A stretch of DNA of 64,000 bases from Thioclava arctica (lineage in GTDB: Bacteria; Pseudomonadota; Alphaproteobacteria; Rhodobacterales; Rhodobacteraceae), in the NCBI RefSeq assembly GCF_040892615.1, contig NZ_JBFRYC010000004.1, positions 124,001 through 188,000 of the forward strand. Reading direction: 5' to 3'. The position numbers and the translations under genes are program-made. This document shows, piece by piece, positions 35,012 to 42,602 of this stretch. A model generated the notes under the pieces. It had not been told where the DNA came from and did not search any database. It was given only the letters and a program-made list of their open reading frames with translations. How positions within the stretch are numbered: position 1 is the stretch's first letter; each line of letters opens with the position of its first letter.

Positions 35012-35487
35012 GGTTACTCTTCTCCTGAACATCATTGCGACAGGGTTTACCATGCTCTTTCAGGCATGTCAGGGCCAATCTGGCACTTTCAGATCACGGA
35101 TAAGCGCGCAGCAGCCGATCACGTGAAAACGGGGCGGATCGCAGCCGCGCGGGGCACGAAATATCGAAAGGGGCCACATTGGACCCCTTCCTTTGTTCCC
35201 CCTGTCGGACTGGCCGACTTCATTATTGAACCTGACGCTATTGCGGAAATTTTCACAGGTCAACAGGCAATTGTGATCAAGGTTGAGCGAGGGATGCGCC
35301 CCGAATGCTGTCTGCGAAGCCTTTGGCGCATATGAAAAAAAGACCGCGCCAAAAGGGCGCGGCCAAGTCTGACAGGGAGGAAGTCCACGATCCCAAAAAG
35401 AAGCTTGGGGAGGGGACAGGAACAGACTGGCGCAGAAGGGTTAATTTAGTATTGTCAAGGCGACGGAATTTGGCGGAGGCGGTGGAT
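35012..35487. other. 476-base interval between IalB and HerA-like genes, with weak plus-strand ORF
   Basis: A plus-strand frame from ATG 35066 to 35335 (89 codons, starting MSGPIWHFQITDKRAAADH) is open, but it has a weak ribosome binding site and little codon bias, so I do not call it a gene. The ATPase reading frame is also open upstream of its chosen start. The main structural element is the hairpin at 35334-35361, listed separately. Confidence 0.3.
35334..35361 (-). terminator. Orphan terminator-like hairpin on the minus strand
   Basis: Read on the minus strand, the stem CCGCGCC/GGCGCGG (about 35344-35361, with an A/T-rich loop) is followed by eight T residues (35341-35334). It looks like a good intrinsic terminator for leftward transcription, yet no leftward gene ends here. 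The nearest one upstream is more than 1.7 kb away, behind the HerA-like gene. Confidence 0.5.
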
Positions 35488-37071
35488 ATGACGGGTGTTT
35501 TGACCGAAGACGGGGTGTTCGTGGGCGGTGGCGGCGAAGGCTATGGCGAGGCGCAACAGCTGACCCTGAAATATGGCAACCGTCACGGGTTGATCGCGGG
35601 CGCGACGGGCACGGGCAAAACGGTCACGCTGCAAGTTCTCGCAGAAGGCTTTTCCAGCGCGGGCGTGCCAGTCTTCATGGCCGATGTGAAGGGCGATCTG
35701 TCGGGGATCGCGGCGGCGGGCTCGGAAACGGGCAAGCTGCACAAACCTTTCATGGAGCGCGCCGCGACCATCGGATTTGACTTGAACTATCGCAGCTATC
35801 CCACTGTTTTCTGGGATATGTTTGGCAAAAAAGGCCATCCGGTACGCACCACGGTTTCCGAAATGGGGCCGCTGTTGCTGAGCCGTCTTTTGGGGCTGAA
35901 CGATACGCAGGAAGGTGCGCTGAACATCGCCTTCCATCTGGCGGATAAAGAGGGTCTGGCGCTGCTGGATCTGGATGATCTGCGCGCGATGCTGCGCTAT
36001 GTCGGCGAGCAGGCCAAAGAGATTGCGCTGGAATATGGCAATGTCGATGTGCGCTCGGTCGGGGCGATTCAGCGTCAGCTTTTGGTGCTGGAAAACCAAG
36101 GCGGCGATCAGTTCTTTGGCGAGCCAGCGCTGGAACTGAGCGATCTGATCCGCACTGATTCCAATGGCATGGGCCAGATCAACCTTCTGGCCGCCGATCA
36201 ATTGATGGCCAGCCCGCAGCTTTATGCGACGTTCCTGCTGTGGCTGCTTTCGGAATTGTTCGAGGAACTGCCCGAGGTCGGTAATCCCGACAAGCCCAAG
36301 CTGGTCTTCTTCTTTGACGAGGCACATCTGCTGTTTGACGACGCGCCCAAAGCGATGGTGGATAAGGTGGAACAGGTCGCGCGCCTGATCCGCTCCAAGG
36401 GGGTTGGGGTGTATTTCATCACGCAGAACCCGACCGATGTGCCCGATGGTATTTTGTCGCAACTGGGCAATCGGGTGCAGCACGCTTTGCGCGCCTTCAC
36501 CGCGCGCGATCAACGCGATCTGCGCCGCGCGGCGGAAAATTATCGCACCAACCCACGCTTCGACACAGAAATCGCGATCAAAGAGGTTGGTACCGGCGAG
36601 GCCGTGACTTCATTTCTGCAAAACAAAGGCGTGCCAGGCATGGTCGAGCGCACCTTGGTGCGCCCGCCGCAATCGCGTCTTGGCCCGCTCACCGATGCCG
36701 AACGGGCCGATATGATGGCCAATTCCGGTTTCGGGGCGAAATACGACACGCCGGTGGATCGCGACTCGGCGCAGGAAATTCTGGCGCGCCGGGCGGATGC
36801 TGCGGCGAAAGAGGCCGCTGACGCAGAGGCCAAAGAGGCGGCAGCGAAAGCGGGGGCGGAGGGCAAGCTTGAAGACAGCTTTGCCGAGTTCAACAACGCG
36901 CGCCGTTATGAGCCTGCGAGCCAAGCCAAGCCGCGCAAAAAGACGACACGATCAAGCCGGTCCGATTCGGTCGTCGCGACCTTTGGCAAGTCGCTGGCGC
37001 GCCAACTGGGCACCAAAACCGGTCAGGCGCTGGTGCGCGGTGTGCTGGGATCGCTGTTTAAATCGCGCTAG
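35488..37071 (+). CDS. HerA-like helicase/ATPase, DUF853 family
   Basis: A 527-residue P-loop ATPase. Walker A GATGTGKT is at residues 38-45 and Walker B is in LVFFFDEAHLLF near residues 272-283; ARR-type motifs follow in FITQNPTDVPDGIL. A Glu/Ala/Lys-rich coiled segment (about 430-475) and a basic C-terminus follow. It belongs to the DUF853 group related to HerA/FtsK translocases; a DNA role is likely but untested. The ATG at 35488 follows GGAGG by 8 bases and begins the conserved MTGVL...GGGGEGYGEAQ segment. No NurA-like nuclease gene is adjacent. Confidence 0.88.
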   Translation: MTGVLTEDGVFVGGGGEGYGEAQQLTLKYGNRHGLIAGATGTGKTVTLQVLAEGFSSAGVPVFMADVKGDLSGIAAAGSETGKLHKPFMERAATIGFDLNYRSYPTVFWDMFGKKGHPVRTTVSEMGPLLLSRLLGLNDTQEGALNIAFHLADKEGLALLDLDDLRAMLRYVGEQAKEIALEYGNVDVRSVGAIQRQLLVLENQGGDQFFGEPALELSDLIRTDSNGMGQINLLAADQLMASPQLYATFLLWLLSELFEELPEVGNPDKPKLVFFFDEAHLLFDDAPKAMVDKVEQVARLIRSKGVGVYFITQNPTDVPDGILSQLGNRVQHALRAFTARDQRDLRRAAENYRTNPRFDTEIAIKEVGTGEAVTSFLQNKGVPGMVERTLVRPPQSRLGPLTDAERADMMANSGFGAKYDTPVDRDSAQEILARRADAAAKEAADAEAKEAAAKAGAEGKLEDSFAEFNNARRYEPASQAKPRKKTTRSSRSDSVVATFGKSLARQLGTKTGQALVRGVLGSLFKSR

Positions 37072-37074
37072 CGT

Positions 37075-37395
37075 TCAGGCGGTATCGGCGTCGCGCGCCA
37101 GCAAGCGCGCCTCGCCCATCACCGCGATCAACAGATCAATGTGGTGGGTCAGGCTGTAGCTGGCCTCACCCGCGCGGCGCAGCGCGTCTTGCTCTGTCTC
37201 AATCTCGATCAGCTGCGAAAGGGCCGCCGTGGGGCGGGGCAGGACGGGCACGCGCAACAGCCGCTTGAGATCGCGTTTGCGGTTATACTCCTGCGCGCCA
37301 AAGCGGGCCGCGCGCACCAGCAATTGCGGGCGGCGCAACGCAGCGAGGCTTTGGTGCAGATCGGGGATGAGCGGGGTGAGAATGGGCGCGGTCAT
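37075..37395 (-). CDS. Small conserved protein, probably DUF6477 family
   Basis: A 106-residue soluble protein with no signal peptide. The middle is basic and helical (RRPQLLVRAARFGAQEYNR, about residues 23-41), followed by helices around IEIETEQDALRRAGEASYS. I believe it matches the Rhodobacterales-specific DUF6477 group but cannot confirm by search; no function is known to me. The start at 37395 follows AGGAGAT by 5 bases. It is convergent with the HerA-like gene (3 bases apart) and divergent from the DUF6456 regulator, a pairing that may be functional. Confidence 0.75.
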   Translation of the reverse strand: MTAPILTPLIPDLHQSLAALRRPQLLVRAARFGAQEYNRKRDLKRLLRVPVLPRPTAALSQLIEIETEQDALRRAGEASYSLTHHIDLLIAVMGEARLLARDADTA

Positions 37396-37422
37396 GGCGA
37401 TCTCCTGTGACTGATGCGATCC

Positions 37423-37441
37423 ACCTATACTCAACCTATAC
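37423..37441 (-). promoter_or_regulatory. Tandem ACCTATAC repeats before the DUF6477-like gene
   Basis: ACCTATAC occurs at 37423-37430 and again at 37434-37441, an 11-base period (one helical turn). On the minus strand each copy reads GTATAGGT and could supply a -10-like TATAGG, 30-45 bases from the small gene's ATG. A tandem regulator site is the alternative. Confidence 0.3.
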
Positions 37442-37527
37442 GGGTGTTGCGTGTGGGCCAGTTGCACCGTGCGCCATGCAAAGCTTTGTTTAGGAAGTTT
37501 AAGGAATTCTTGCTCTCGCCCGATTTA

Positions 37528-37543
37528 TTAACGAACGGGTAAC
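37528..37543 (+). promoter_or_regulatory. Candidate CtrA box upstream of the DUF6456 regulator
   Basis: TTAA at 37528-37531 and GTAAC at 37539-37543, separated by exactly 7 bases, match the CtrA consensus TTAA-N7-TTAAC at all but one position. It lies about 65-80 bases before the ATG, where an activator would sit. Confidence 0.45.
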
Positions 37544-37608
37544 CAAAGCAACCCACGGTTGTATGCAACAGACCCGCCGGGTAACACCGGTTCCATCTGG
37601 GGGAGCAC

Positions 37609-38745
37609 ATGAATTCGATCGCACCAGTCTTGGCGGATTTACCCGCCTGGCTGCCTGACCATGCCCGGCTTTACCTGCGCCATGTGGAGCAGGGCGTGCC
37701 GATCCGGGCGCTTGCTAGGGCCGAAGGGTGCGCCGCCTCGACCATTCTGCGCCGCGTGCGCCGGATCGAGGCTCGGCGGGATGATCCGCTGGTCGATGAA
37801 GCATTGGCAACGCTGGGCCGCACGGCCGGTATCGGCGCCGCCAATGAGCCTGCCGCCCCACATACCACCGTCCTTGATAAGGACGAAACGCCCATGACTG
37901 CCCCTTTTCGCCCCAGTGAAATCCCTGCTGACGAAGCTGCCTTGATGCGTGAGGCAAAGCGCATCTTGCGCCGCCTGTGCGAACCCGCTGCGCTATTGAT
38001 CGTTGCCGCTGACATGGACAAATCGGTCGTTTTGCGCGGCACGGTGCGCACCGCCGTGTTGGAACGCGCCGTCGCGCAGGCGTTTGCGCTGAAGGACTGG
38101 ATCGAGGTGGCCCATGCGGGCCGTGTCACCAGCTATCGGGTGACGCAGGCGGGGCGTGCGGCGCTCAAGCGGTTATTGGAACAAGATCAACCGGTTGGCG
38201 GTGAAAGCGAAGACGGCGCGCAGCCCTTTGGGGCGCAGCATCGCAGCTTTGAGGCGCGTGAGGGTGTTGCGCCCGATGGGGCGCGCCGCCGGATGCGGAT
38301 CAATTTGGCCGAAAGCCCTTTGGGGGTGTTGGCACGCCGCCGTGACAAGGATGGCGAGCCCTTTCTCAGTGCCGAATTGGTCGCCGCCGGAGAGCAGCTT
38401 CGTGAGGATTTCGAACTGGCGCAGATGGGGCCGCGCGTTGGCCAGAACTGGGAGCGTTTCCTGACCGGAGGCGGTGGGCGCGGGCAATATCGCCCTGATC
38501 TGACACAGGGCGGTGGTGGCTCGGAGCGCGCACGCGAACGCGTCGGGTTGGCGCTGCGCGATCTGGGGCCGGGGCTGGGCGATATGGCGCTGCGCTGTTG
38601 CTGCTTTCTCGAAGGTTTGGAGGCGGCCGAAAAGCGCCTTGGATGGTCTGCGCGGTCAGGCAAGATTGTGCTGCGCATCGCGCTACAGCGGCTCAAACAG
38701 CATTATGACGAGACCTATGGCGGGGCGAGCCCGATGATCGGGTGA
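37609..38745 (+). CDS. DUF6456 helix-turn-helix protein, candidate GafA-like activator of gene transfer agent
   Basis: A 378-residue soluble protein with a modular regulator layout. An N-terminal helix-turn-helix (about residues 33-56, IRALARAEGCAASTILRRVR) comes first. A winged-helix-like middle (about 108-192, LMREAKRILRRLC to VTQAGRAALKRLL) follows. A C-terminal DUF6456 domain (about 228-370) carries RINLAESPLGVLARRR and the NWERFLTGG and RVGLALRDLG segments. From memory, this architecture is that of GafA, which in Rhodobacter capsulatus directly activates gene transfer agent genes and is itself controlled by CtrA; the CtrA-like box upstream fits. No GTA structural genes are in the window, so the assignment rests on architecture. 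The ATG follows GGGGGAG. Confidence 0.8.
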   Translation: MNSIAPVLADLPAWLPDHARLYLRHVEQGVPIRALARAEGCAASTILRRVRRIEARRDDPLVDEALATLGRTAGIGAANEPAAPHTTVLDKDETPMTAPFRPSEIPADEAALMREAKRILRRLCEPAALLIVAADMDKSVVLRGTVRTAVLERAVAQAFALKDWIEVAHAGRVTSYRVTQAGRAALKRLLEQDQPVGGESEDGAQPFGAQHRSFEAREGVAPDGARRRMRINLAESPLGVLARRRDKDGEPFLSAELVAAGEQLREDFELAQMGPRVGQNWERFLTGGGGRGQYRPDLTQGGGGSERARERVGLALRDLGPGLGDMALRCCCFLEGLEAAEKRLGWSARSGKIVLRIALQRLKQHYDETYGGASPMIG

Positions 38746-38800
38746 CGCCGGGCGCGCGGGGCAAGCGCGAGGGGCGCTGCCCCGCTGGCTGCGCCAGCCC

Positions 38801-38832
38801 CCGGAGTATTTCTGGCTAGATGAAACGAGGGA
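38801..38832 (+). repeat. Dispersed intergenic repeat, copy 2
   Basis: This copy shares an exact ~23-base core with 28920-28942 (GGAGTATTTCTGGCTAGATG then AAA), in the same orientation and followed by a similar purine-rich tail. It is preceded by a GC-rich stretch (GCTGGCTGCGCCAGC, itself an inverted repeat). It lies between the DUF6456 gene and lipA. Confidence 0.6.
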
Positions 38833-38960
38833 GACGGCGCGCGCGGCGCAAATTGCGTGATCTGCGCCGCGTGCAGTGCCGCCTTGCACCAAGCTGCATT
38901 TGCATCGCGCCCGCAATCGGCCTATGTCAAAGCGAACCTGCAATCGCAAAGGGACGTCCT

Positions 38961-39911
38961 ATGCGCGATCTCAAGATGCCCGGCGAACGCCATCCCGAAA
39001 AGGCGCATCGCACCAGCAATGCTCAGCCGAAGAAACCTGACTGGATCCGCGTCAAGGCGCCGGTCTCTGAGGGCTATAAGAAAACCCGCGAGATTTTGAA
39101 GACCAACAAGCTGGTTACGGTCTGCGAAGAGGCGGGTTGTCCCAATGTCGGTGAATGTTGGAGCCAGGGTCACGCCACGATGATGATCATGGGCGAGATC
39201 TGTACGCGCGGCTGTTCGTTCTGCAACGTTGCCACGGGGCGCCCTGATGCGCTTGATACATTCGAGCCGGGGCGAGTGGCCCATGCGGTGCAGACGCTGG
39301 GTCTGAAGCATGTGGTGATCACCAGTGTGGATCGCGACGATCTGGACGATGGCGGGGCAGAGCATTTCGCCCAGACGATTCGCGCCGTGCGCCATCGTGC
39401 GCCCGACACCACGATCGAAATCCTGACCCCCGATTTCCTGAAATGTGCGCCCGAAGCGTTGGAAAAGGTGGTCGAGGCGCGCCCGGATGTGTTCAACCAC
39501 AATCTGGAAACCGTGCCGGGCCTCTATCCCGGTGTGCGCCCCGGCGCGCGCTATTTCCACTCTTTGCGGCTGTTGCAGCGGGTTAAGGAACTGGACCCGG
39601 CGATGTTCACCAAATCGGGGATCATGGTGGGCTTGGGCGAAGAGGCCCATGAGGTGCGTCAGGTGATGGATGACATGCGCTCGGCCGATGTCGATTTCCT
39701 CACCATCGGGCAATATCTACAGCCCACGCCGAAACACCATGCGGTTGAACGGTTTATCACCCCTGATGAGTTCAAGAGCTACGAGAAAGCGGCCTTTGGC
39801 AAAGGGTTCTTGATGGTTTCGGCGACGCCGCTGACGCGCTCTAGCTATCATGCGGGCGATGATTTCGCGCGGATGCGTGACAATCGGATGGCAAAGCTCG
39901 GGCGGGTATAA
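38961..39911 (+). CDS. lipA: Lipoyl synthase
   Basis: A radical-SAM enzyme that inserts two sulfurs into octanoyl groups of 2-oxoacid dehydrogenases and the glycine cleavage system. The 316-residue protein has both iron-sulfur motifs: the auxiliary cluster CEEAGC-PNVGEC (about 54-65) and the radical-SAM CTRGCSFC (about 80-87), plus the C-terminal RSSYHAGDDF serine motif. The start at 38961 follows AAGGGA; the longer upstream frame has no support. Confidence 0.97.
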   Translation: MRDLKMPGERHPEKAHRTSNAQPKKPDWIRVKAPVSEGYKKTREILKTNKLVTVCEEAGCPNVGECWSQGHATMMIMGEICTRGCSFCNVATGRPDALDTFEPGRVAHAVQTLGLKHVVITSVDRDDLDDGGAEHFAQTIRAVRHRAPDTTIEILTPDFLKCAPEALEKVVEARPDVFNHNLETVPGLYPGVRPGARYFHSLRLLQRVKELDPAMFTKSGIMVGLGEEAHEVRQVMDDMRSADVDFLTIGQYLQPTPKHHAVERFITPDEFKSYEKAAFGKGFLMVSATPLTRSSYHAGDDFARMRDNRMAKLGRV

Positions 39912-39979
39912 ACGCTGTGAGGGACCCAGCTTGCGCCGGCCCGCGTTAGGGGCTGCACTACTGTCTGAAAGGTCCCTCG

Positions 39980-40990
39980 ATGCAGCGTTTTCATTGTCCC
40001 GCCTGTGCCAGCGAAATCTGGTTTCATAACACCGATTGCCTGCAATGCGGGGCGGGCCTGCTTTGGCGTCCCGAAGCAGGCGGCGGGGCGTTTGTGCAAA
40101 CCGGGCCGGATCACGCAACCTGTGCCAATCGCGCAGTCATCCGGTGCAACTGGGAGGCCATGGCGGGGCAACGGCTGTGCCGCTCGTGTCGTCATACCAC
40201 AGTCGTGCCGGATCTGAGCGTGCCGGGCAATGACGTGAAATGGGCGCGGTTTGAAACCGATAAACGTGCGCTTTTGGCATTGCTTGGGGCGCTGGGATTG
40301 CCGCTTGGCGATGCCGAGGGCGCGCCCAGCCCGCGCTTTGAGTTTCGCGCCGATCCGATGGATCCAAGGGCGCCTCGGGTGCTGACGGGGCATGCCGATG
40401 GGGTGATTACGCTCAATATTGCCGAGGCCGATGATGCCGAGCGCGAGCGTATTCGCAGCGAGATGGGCGAACCCTACCGATCTTTGCCGGGCCATCTGCG
40501 CCACGAGGTTGCGCATCATTTCTGGCAGGTTTTGGTGCAAAACGATCCCCAGCGATTGCAGGACATCCGCGCTGTCTTTGGCGATGATCGCGCCGATTAC
40601 CGCGAGGCATTGGCTGCGCATTACCGCAATGGCCCGCGCCGCGACTGGGCGCAGTTCTATGTCTCGGCCTATGCCTCGTCGCACCCGTGGGAGGATTTCG
40701 CCGAAAGCTGGGCGCATGTGCTGCATTTGCTTGATGGGATCGAGACAGCGACCGCCTATGGCTTGCTCGGCCCCACGGGGCTGCCGAGCAACGCGGGCGC
40801 TTTGCTGGGGGTGCCAATGAAGCGCCTTGCCGGGCCTTGGATCGACCTGTCGATTGCGCTGAATGCAGTCAATGCCGCGATGGGCCATTCCAGCTTTTAC
40901 CCCTTCGTGCTGCGCCCCCCGGTGATTGCCAAGCTCGAAGCGATCCGCGCGCTGATTTCACAGGCCGGGCAGGGCACTGGGGGGCTTTGA
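39980..40990 (+). CDS. Putative zinc-binding metallopeptidase (DUF2248/Peptidase_Mx type)
   Basis: A 336-residue soluble protein. The N-terminus is a zinc ribbon (Cys6, Cys9, Cys20, Cys23), with more Cys in CANRAVIRCNW and LCRSC. The main domain has a zincin motif HEVAHHFW near residues 174-181 and a downstream DFAESWAHVLHLLDG segment with Glu and His that could supply the third ligand. The family is annotated as a putative zinc metallopeptidase; no substrate is known. No signal peptide is seen, so it is probably cytoplasmic. Confidence 0.85.
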   Translation: MQRFHCPACASEIWFHNTDCLQCGAGLLWRPEAGGGAFVQTGPDHATCANRAVIRCNWEAMAGQRLCRSCRHTTVVPDLSVPGNDVKWARFETDKRALLALLGALGLPLGDAEGAPSPRFEFRADPMDPRAPRVLTGHADGVITLNIAEADDAERERIRSEMGEPYRSLPGHLRHEVAHHFWQVLVQNDPQRLQDIRAVFGDDRADYREALAAHYRNGPRRDWAQFYVSAYASSHPWEDFAESWAHVLHLLDGIETATAYGLLGPTGLPSNAGALLGVPMKRLAGPWIDLSIALNAVNAAMGHSSFYPFVLRPPVIAKLEAIRALISQAGQGTGGL

Positions 40991-41157
40991 GCCCATTTCA
41001 AGATCACGACAGATCACAGGCATGCGAGAGGGCTGCGACAAACTGGCCGTTTGCGTGGACGGGGGCTGAGCGCGGGCTATCCCCATCTTAGCGGCGCCGT
41101 TCGGGTGACCGTTATCGCCCTTATCGCGATATCTGCCCTCTTCTTCGGACGCTAAAA

Positions 41158-42591
41158 ATGGAACGCACATTCGCCGATCTTATGGCGCGCCTTGATTTCG
41201 CGCTGATTACCAGTCTCCACATCATTTACCCGCCTTTGACGATTGGCTTGTCGCTGCTGATTTTCTTTGCGGAATGGCGCTGGCTGCGCACCGATCAAGA
41301 GAAATGGTATCGTCTGACGCGGTTCTTCGAAAAACTTTTCATCATCAATTTTGGCGCAGGCGTGGCGACTGGGGTCACGATGGAATTGGCCTTTGGCATT
41401 TTGTTTGGACCTTTCTCGACCGCAGCCGGGCCGGTCTTCGGCCATCTTCTTGGGTTCGAGACGATCACGGCGTTCATGTATGAGGCTGGTTTTGTCGGGC
41501 TGATGATTTTTGGCTGGCACAAGATCGGGCGCGGGATGCACCTGTTTGCGACGTTCAACGTGGCGGTGGCCTCGTTCCTGTCGGCGTTCTGGATCATCGC
41601 GGCCAATAGCTGGATGCAAAGCCCGGCGGGCGTGAAAATGGTCGGCGGCCAGTTTTTGGTGAGCGATTGGGTGCAGATCATCTTTAACCCTGACTCGATG
41701 ACGGCGATTCCTCATATGATCATTGCCTGTCTCGAATTGAGCCTGTTTTTCGTGGCCGCCGTTTCGGCGTGGCAGTTGCTCAAGCAGCGCCATGTGTCGG
41801 TCTTTGCCCCGGCATTGCGCGCGGGTTTGCCGGTTTTGCTGATTGCAGCGGCAGGGCAAATCTGGATCGGGGACAGCCTTGGGCGCACCGTGGCCGAGGA
41901 ACAACCCGCCGCGCTGGCCGCGATGGAGGGCCATTTCAAAACCGACAATGCCGATGGCACGCCCAATACGTCCTGGAACGTGGTGATGTGGCCCAATGCC
42001 GACAATTCGGGCACCAAATGGGCGCTGCCGATTCCGCATGTTCTCAGCCTGCTCGAAGATCATAAATGGGTCAGTCGTGTGCCCGGTCTCGATCAATTCA
42101 AAGCCGAAAATCGCCCCCCCATCCTAGTGCCGTTCTATTCGTTCCGCGTGATGGTTGCGATTGGTGTCGCGCTGTTTGGCGTGGCCCTTTGGGGGGTGTG
42201 GCTGTGGGGGCGCGGGCGGCTGGCCAATCGCAAAATCACCGATTTTGAGAACCGCTGGTTCCTGCGCGCCGTGGTTGTCTCAGCCTTCTTGCCCTATCTC
42301 GCGATCTGGACGGGGTGGTGGACGCGCGAAGTCGCGCGCCAGCCCTGGATCGTTTACGGCATGATGACGGTGAGCGAGGGGCGCTCGCAAATCAGCTCTG
42401 CCGGAGAGATCGCGTGGTTCGTTTGTTTCTCGATCTTTGGCTTTGGGGTGCTGATCTCGACGGCGTATTTCCTGTTCAAGGTGATCGCAAAAGGCCCCGA
42501 TATGAGCGCCAAAATCCCGCGTGAAAACGAAGAGGACCACCAACCGCTGGGCACTCTGCCCCCCATCGAAACCGCGGCGCAAGGCCAGTGA
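41158..42591 (+). CDS. cydA: Cytochrome bd-type quinol oxidase subunit I
   Basis: CydA oxidises quinol and reduces O2 at the inner membrane, conserving energy and working at low oxygen or under haem-copper inhibition. The 477-residue protein has about nine hydrophobic helices, the haem b595 His21 (SLHIIYPPLTIG), a His near residue 183 and a Met near 400 for haem b558. At 477 residues it is the short-Q-loop, cyanide-insensitive (CIO) type rather than E. coli type. It is coupled to cydB. No cydDC or cydX is nearby. Confidence 0.95.
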   Translation: MERTFADLMARLDFALITSLHIIYPPLTIGLSLLIFFAEWRWLRTDQEKWYRLTRFFEKLFIINFGAGVATGVTMELAFGILFGPFSTAAGPVFGHLLGFETITAFMYEAGFVGLMIFGWHKIGRGMHLFATFNVAVASFLSAFWIIAANSWMQSPAGVKMVGGQFLVSDWVQIIFNPDSMTAIPHMIIACLELSLFFVAAVSAWQLLKQRHVSVFAPALRAGLPVLLIAAAGQIWIGDSLGRTVAEEQPAALAAMEGHFKTDNADGTPNTSWNVVMWPNADNSGTKWALPIPHVLSLLEDHKWVSRVPGLDQFKAENRPPILVPFYSFRVMVAIGVALFGVALWGVWLWGRGRLANRKITDFENRWFLRAVVVSAFLPYLAIWTGWWTREVARQPWIVYGMMTVSEGRSQISSAGEIAWFVCFSIFGFGVLISTAYFLFKVIAKGPDMSAKIPRENEEDHQPLGTLPPIETAAQGQ

Positions 42592-42602
42592 GGAGCGATA
42601 AA

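Noticed and set aside
35066..35335. Plus-strand ORF of 89 codons before the HerA-like gene
   Set aside because: Weak ribosome binding site, no codon bias like neighbouring genes and no recognisable motif; mentioned only as a weak possibility in the interval entry.
41000..41157. FNR box upstream of cydA
   Set aside because: I looked for TTGAT-N4-ATCAA and found no acceptable match in the leader.
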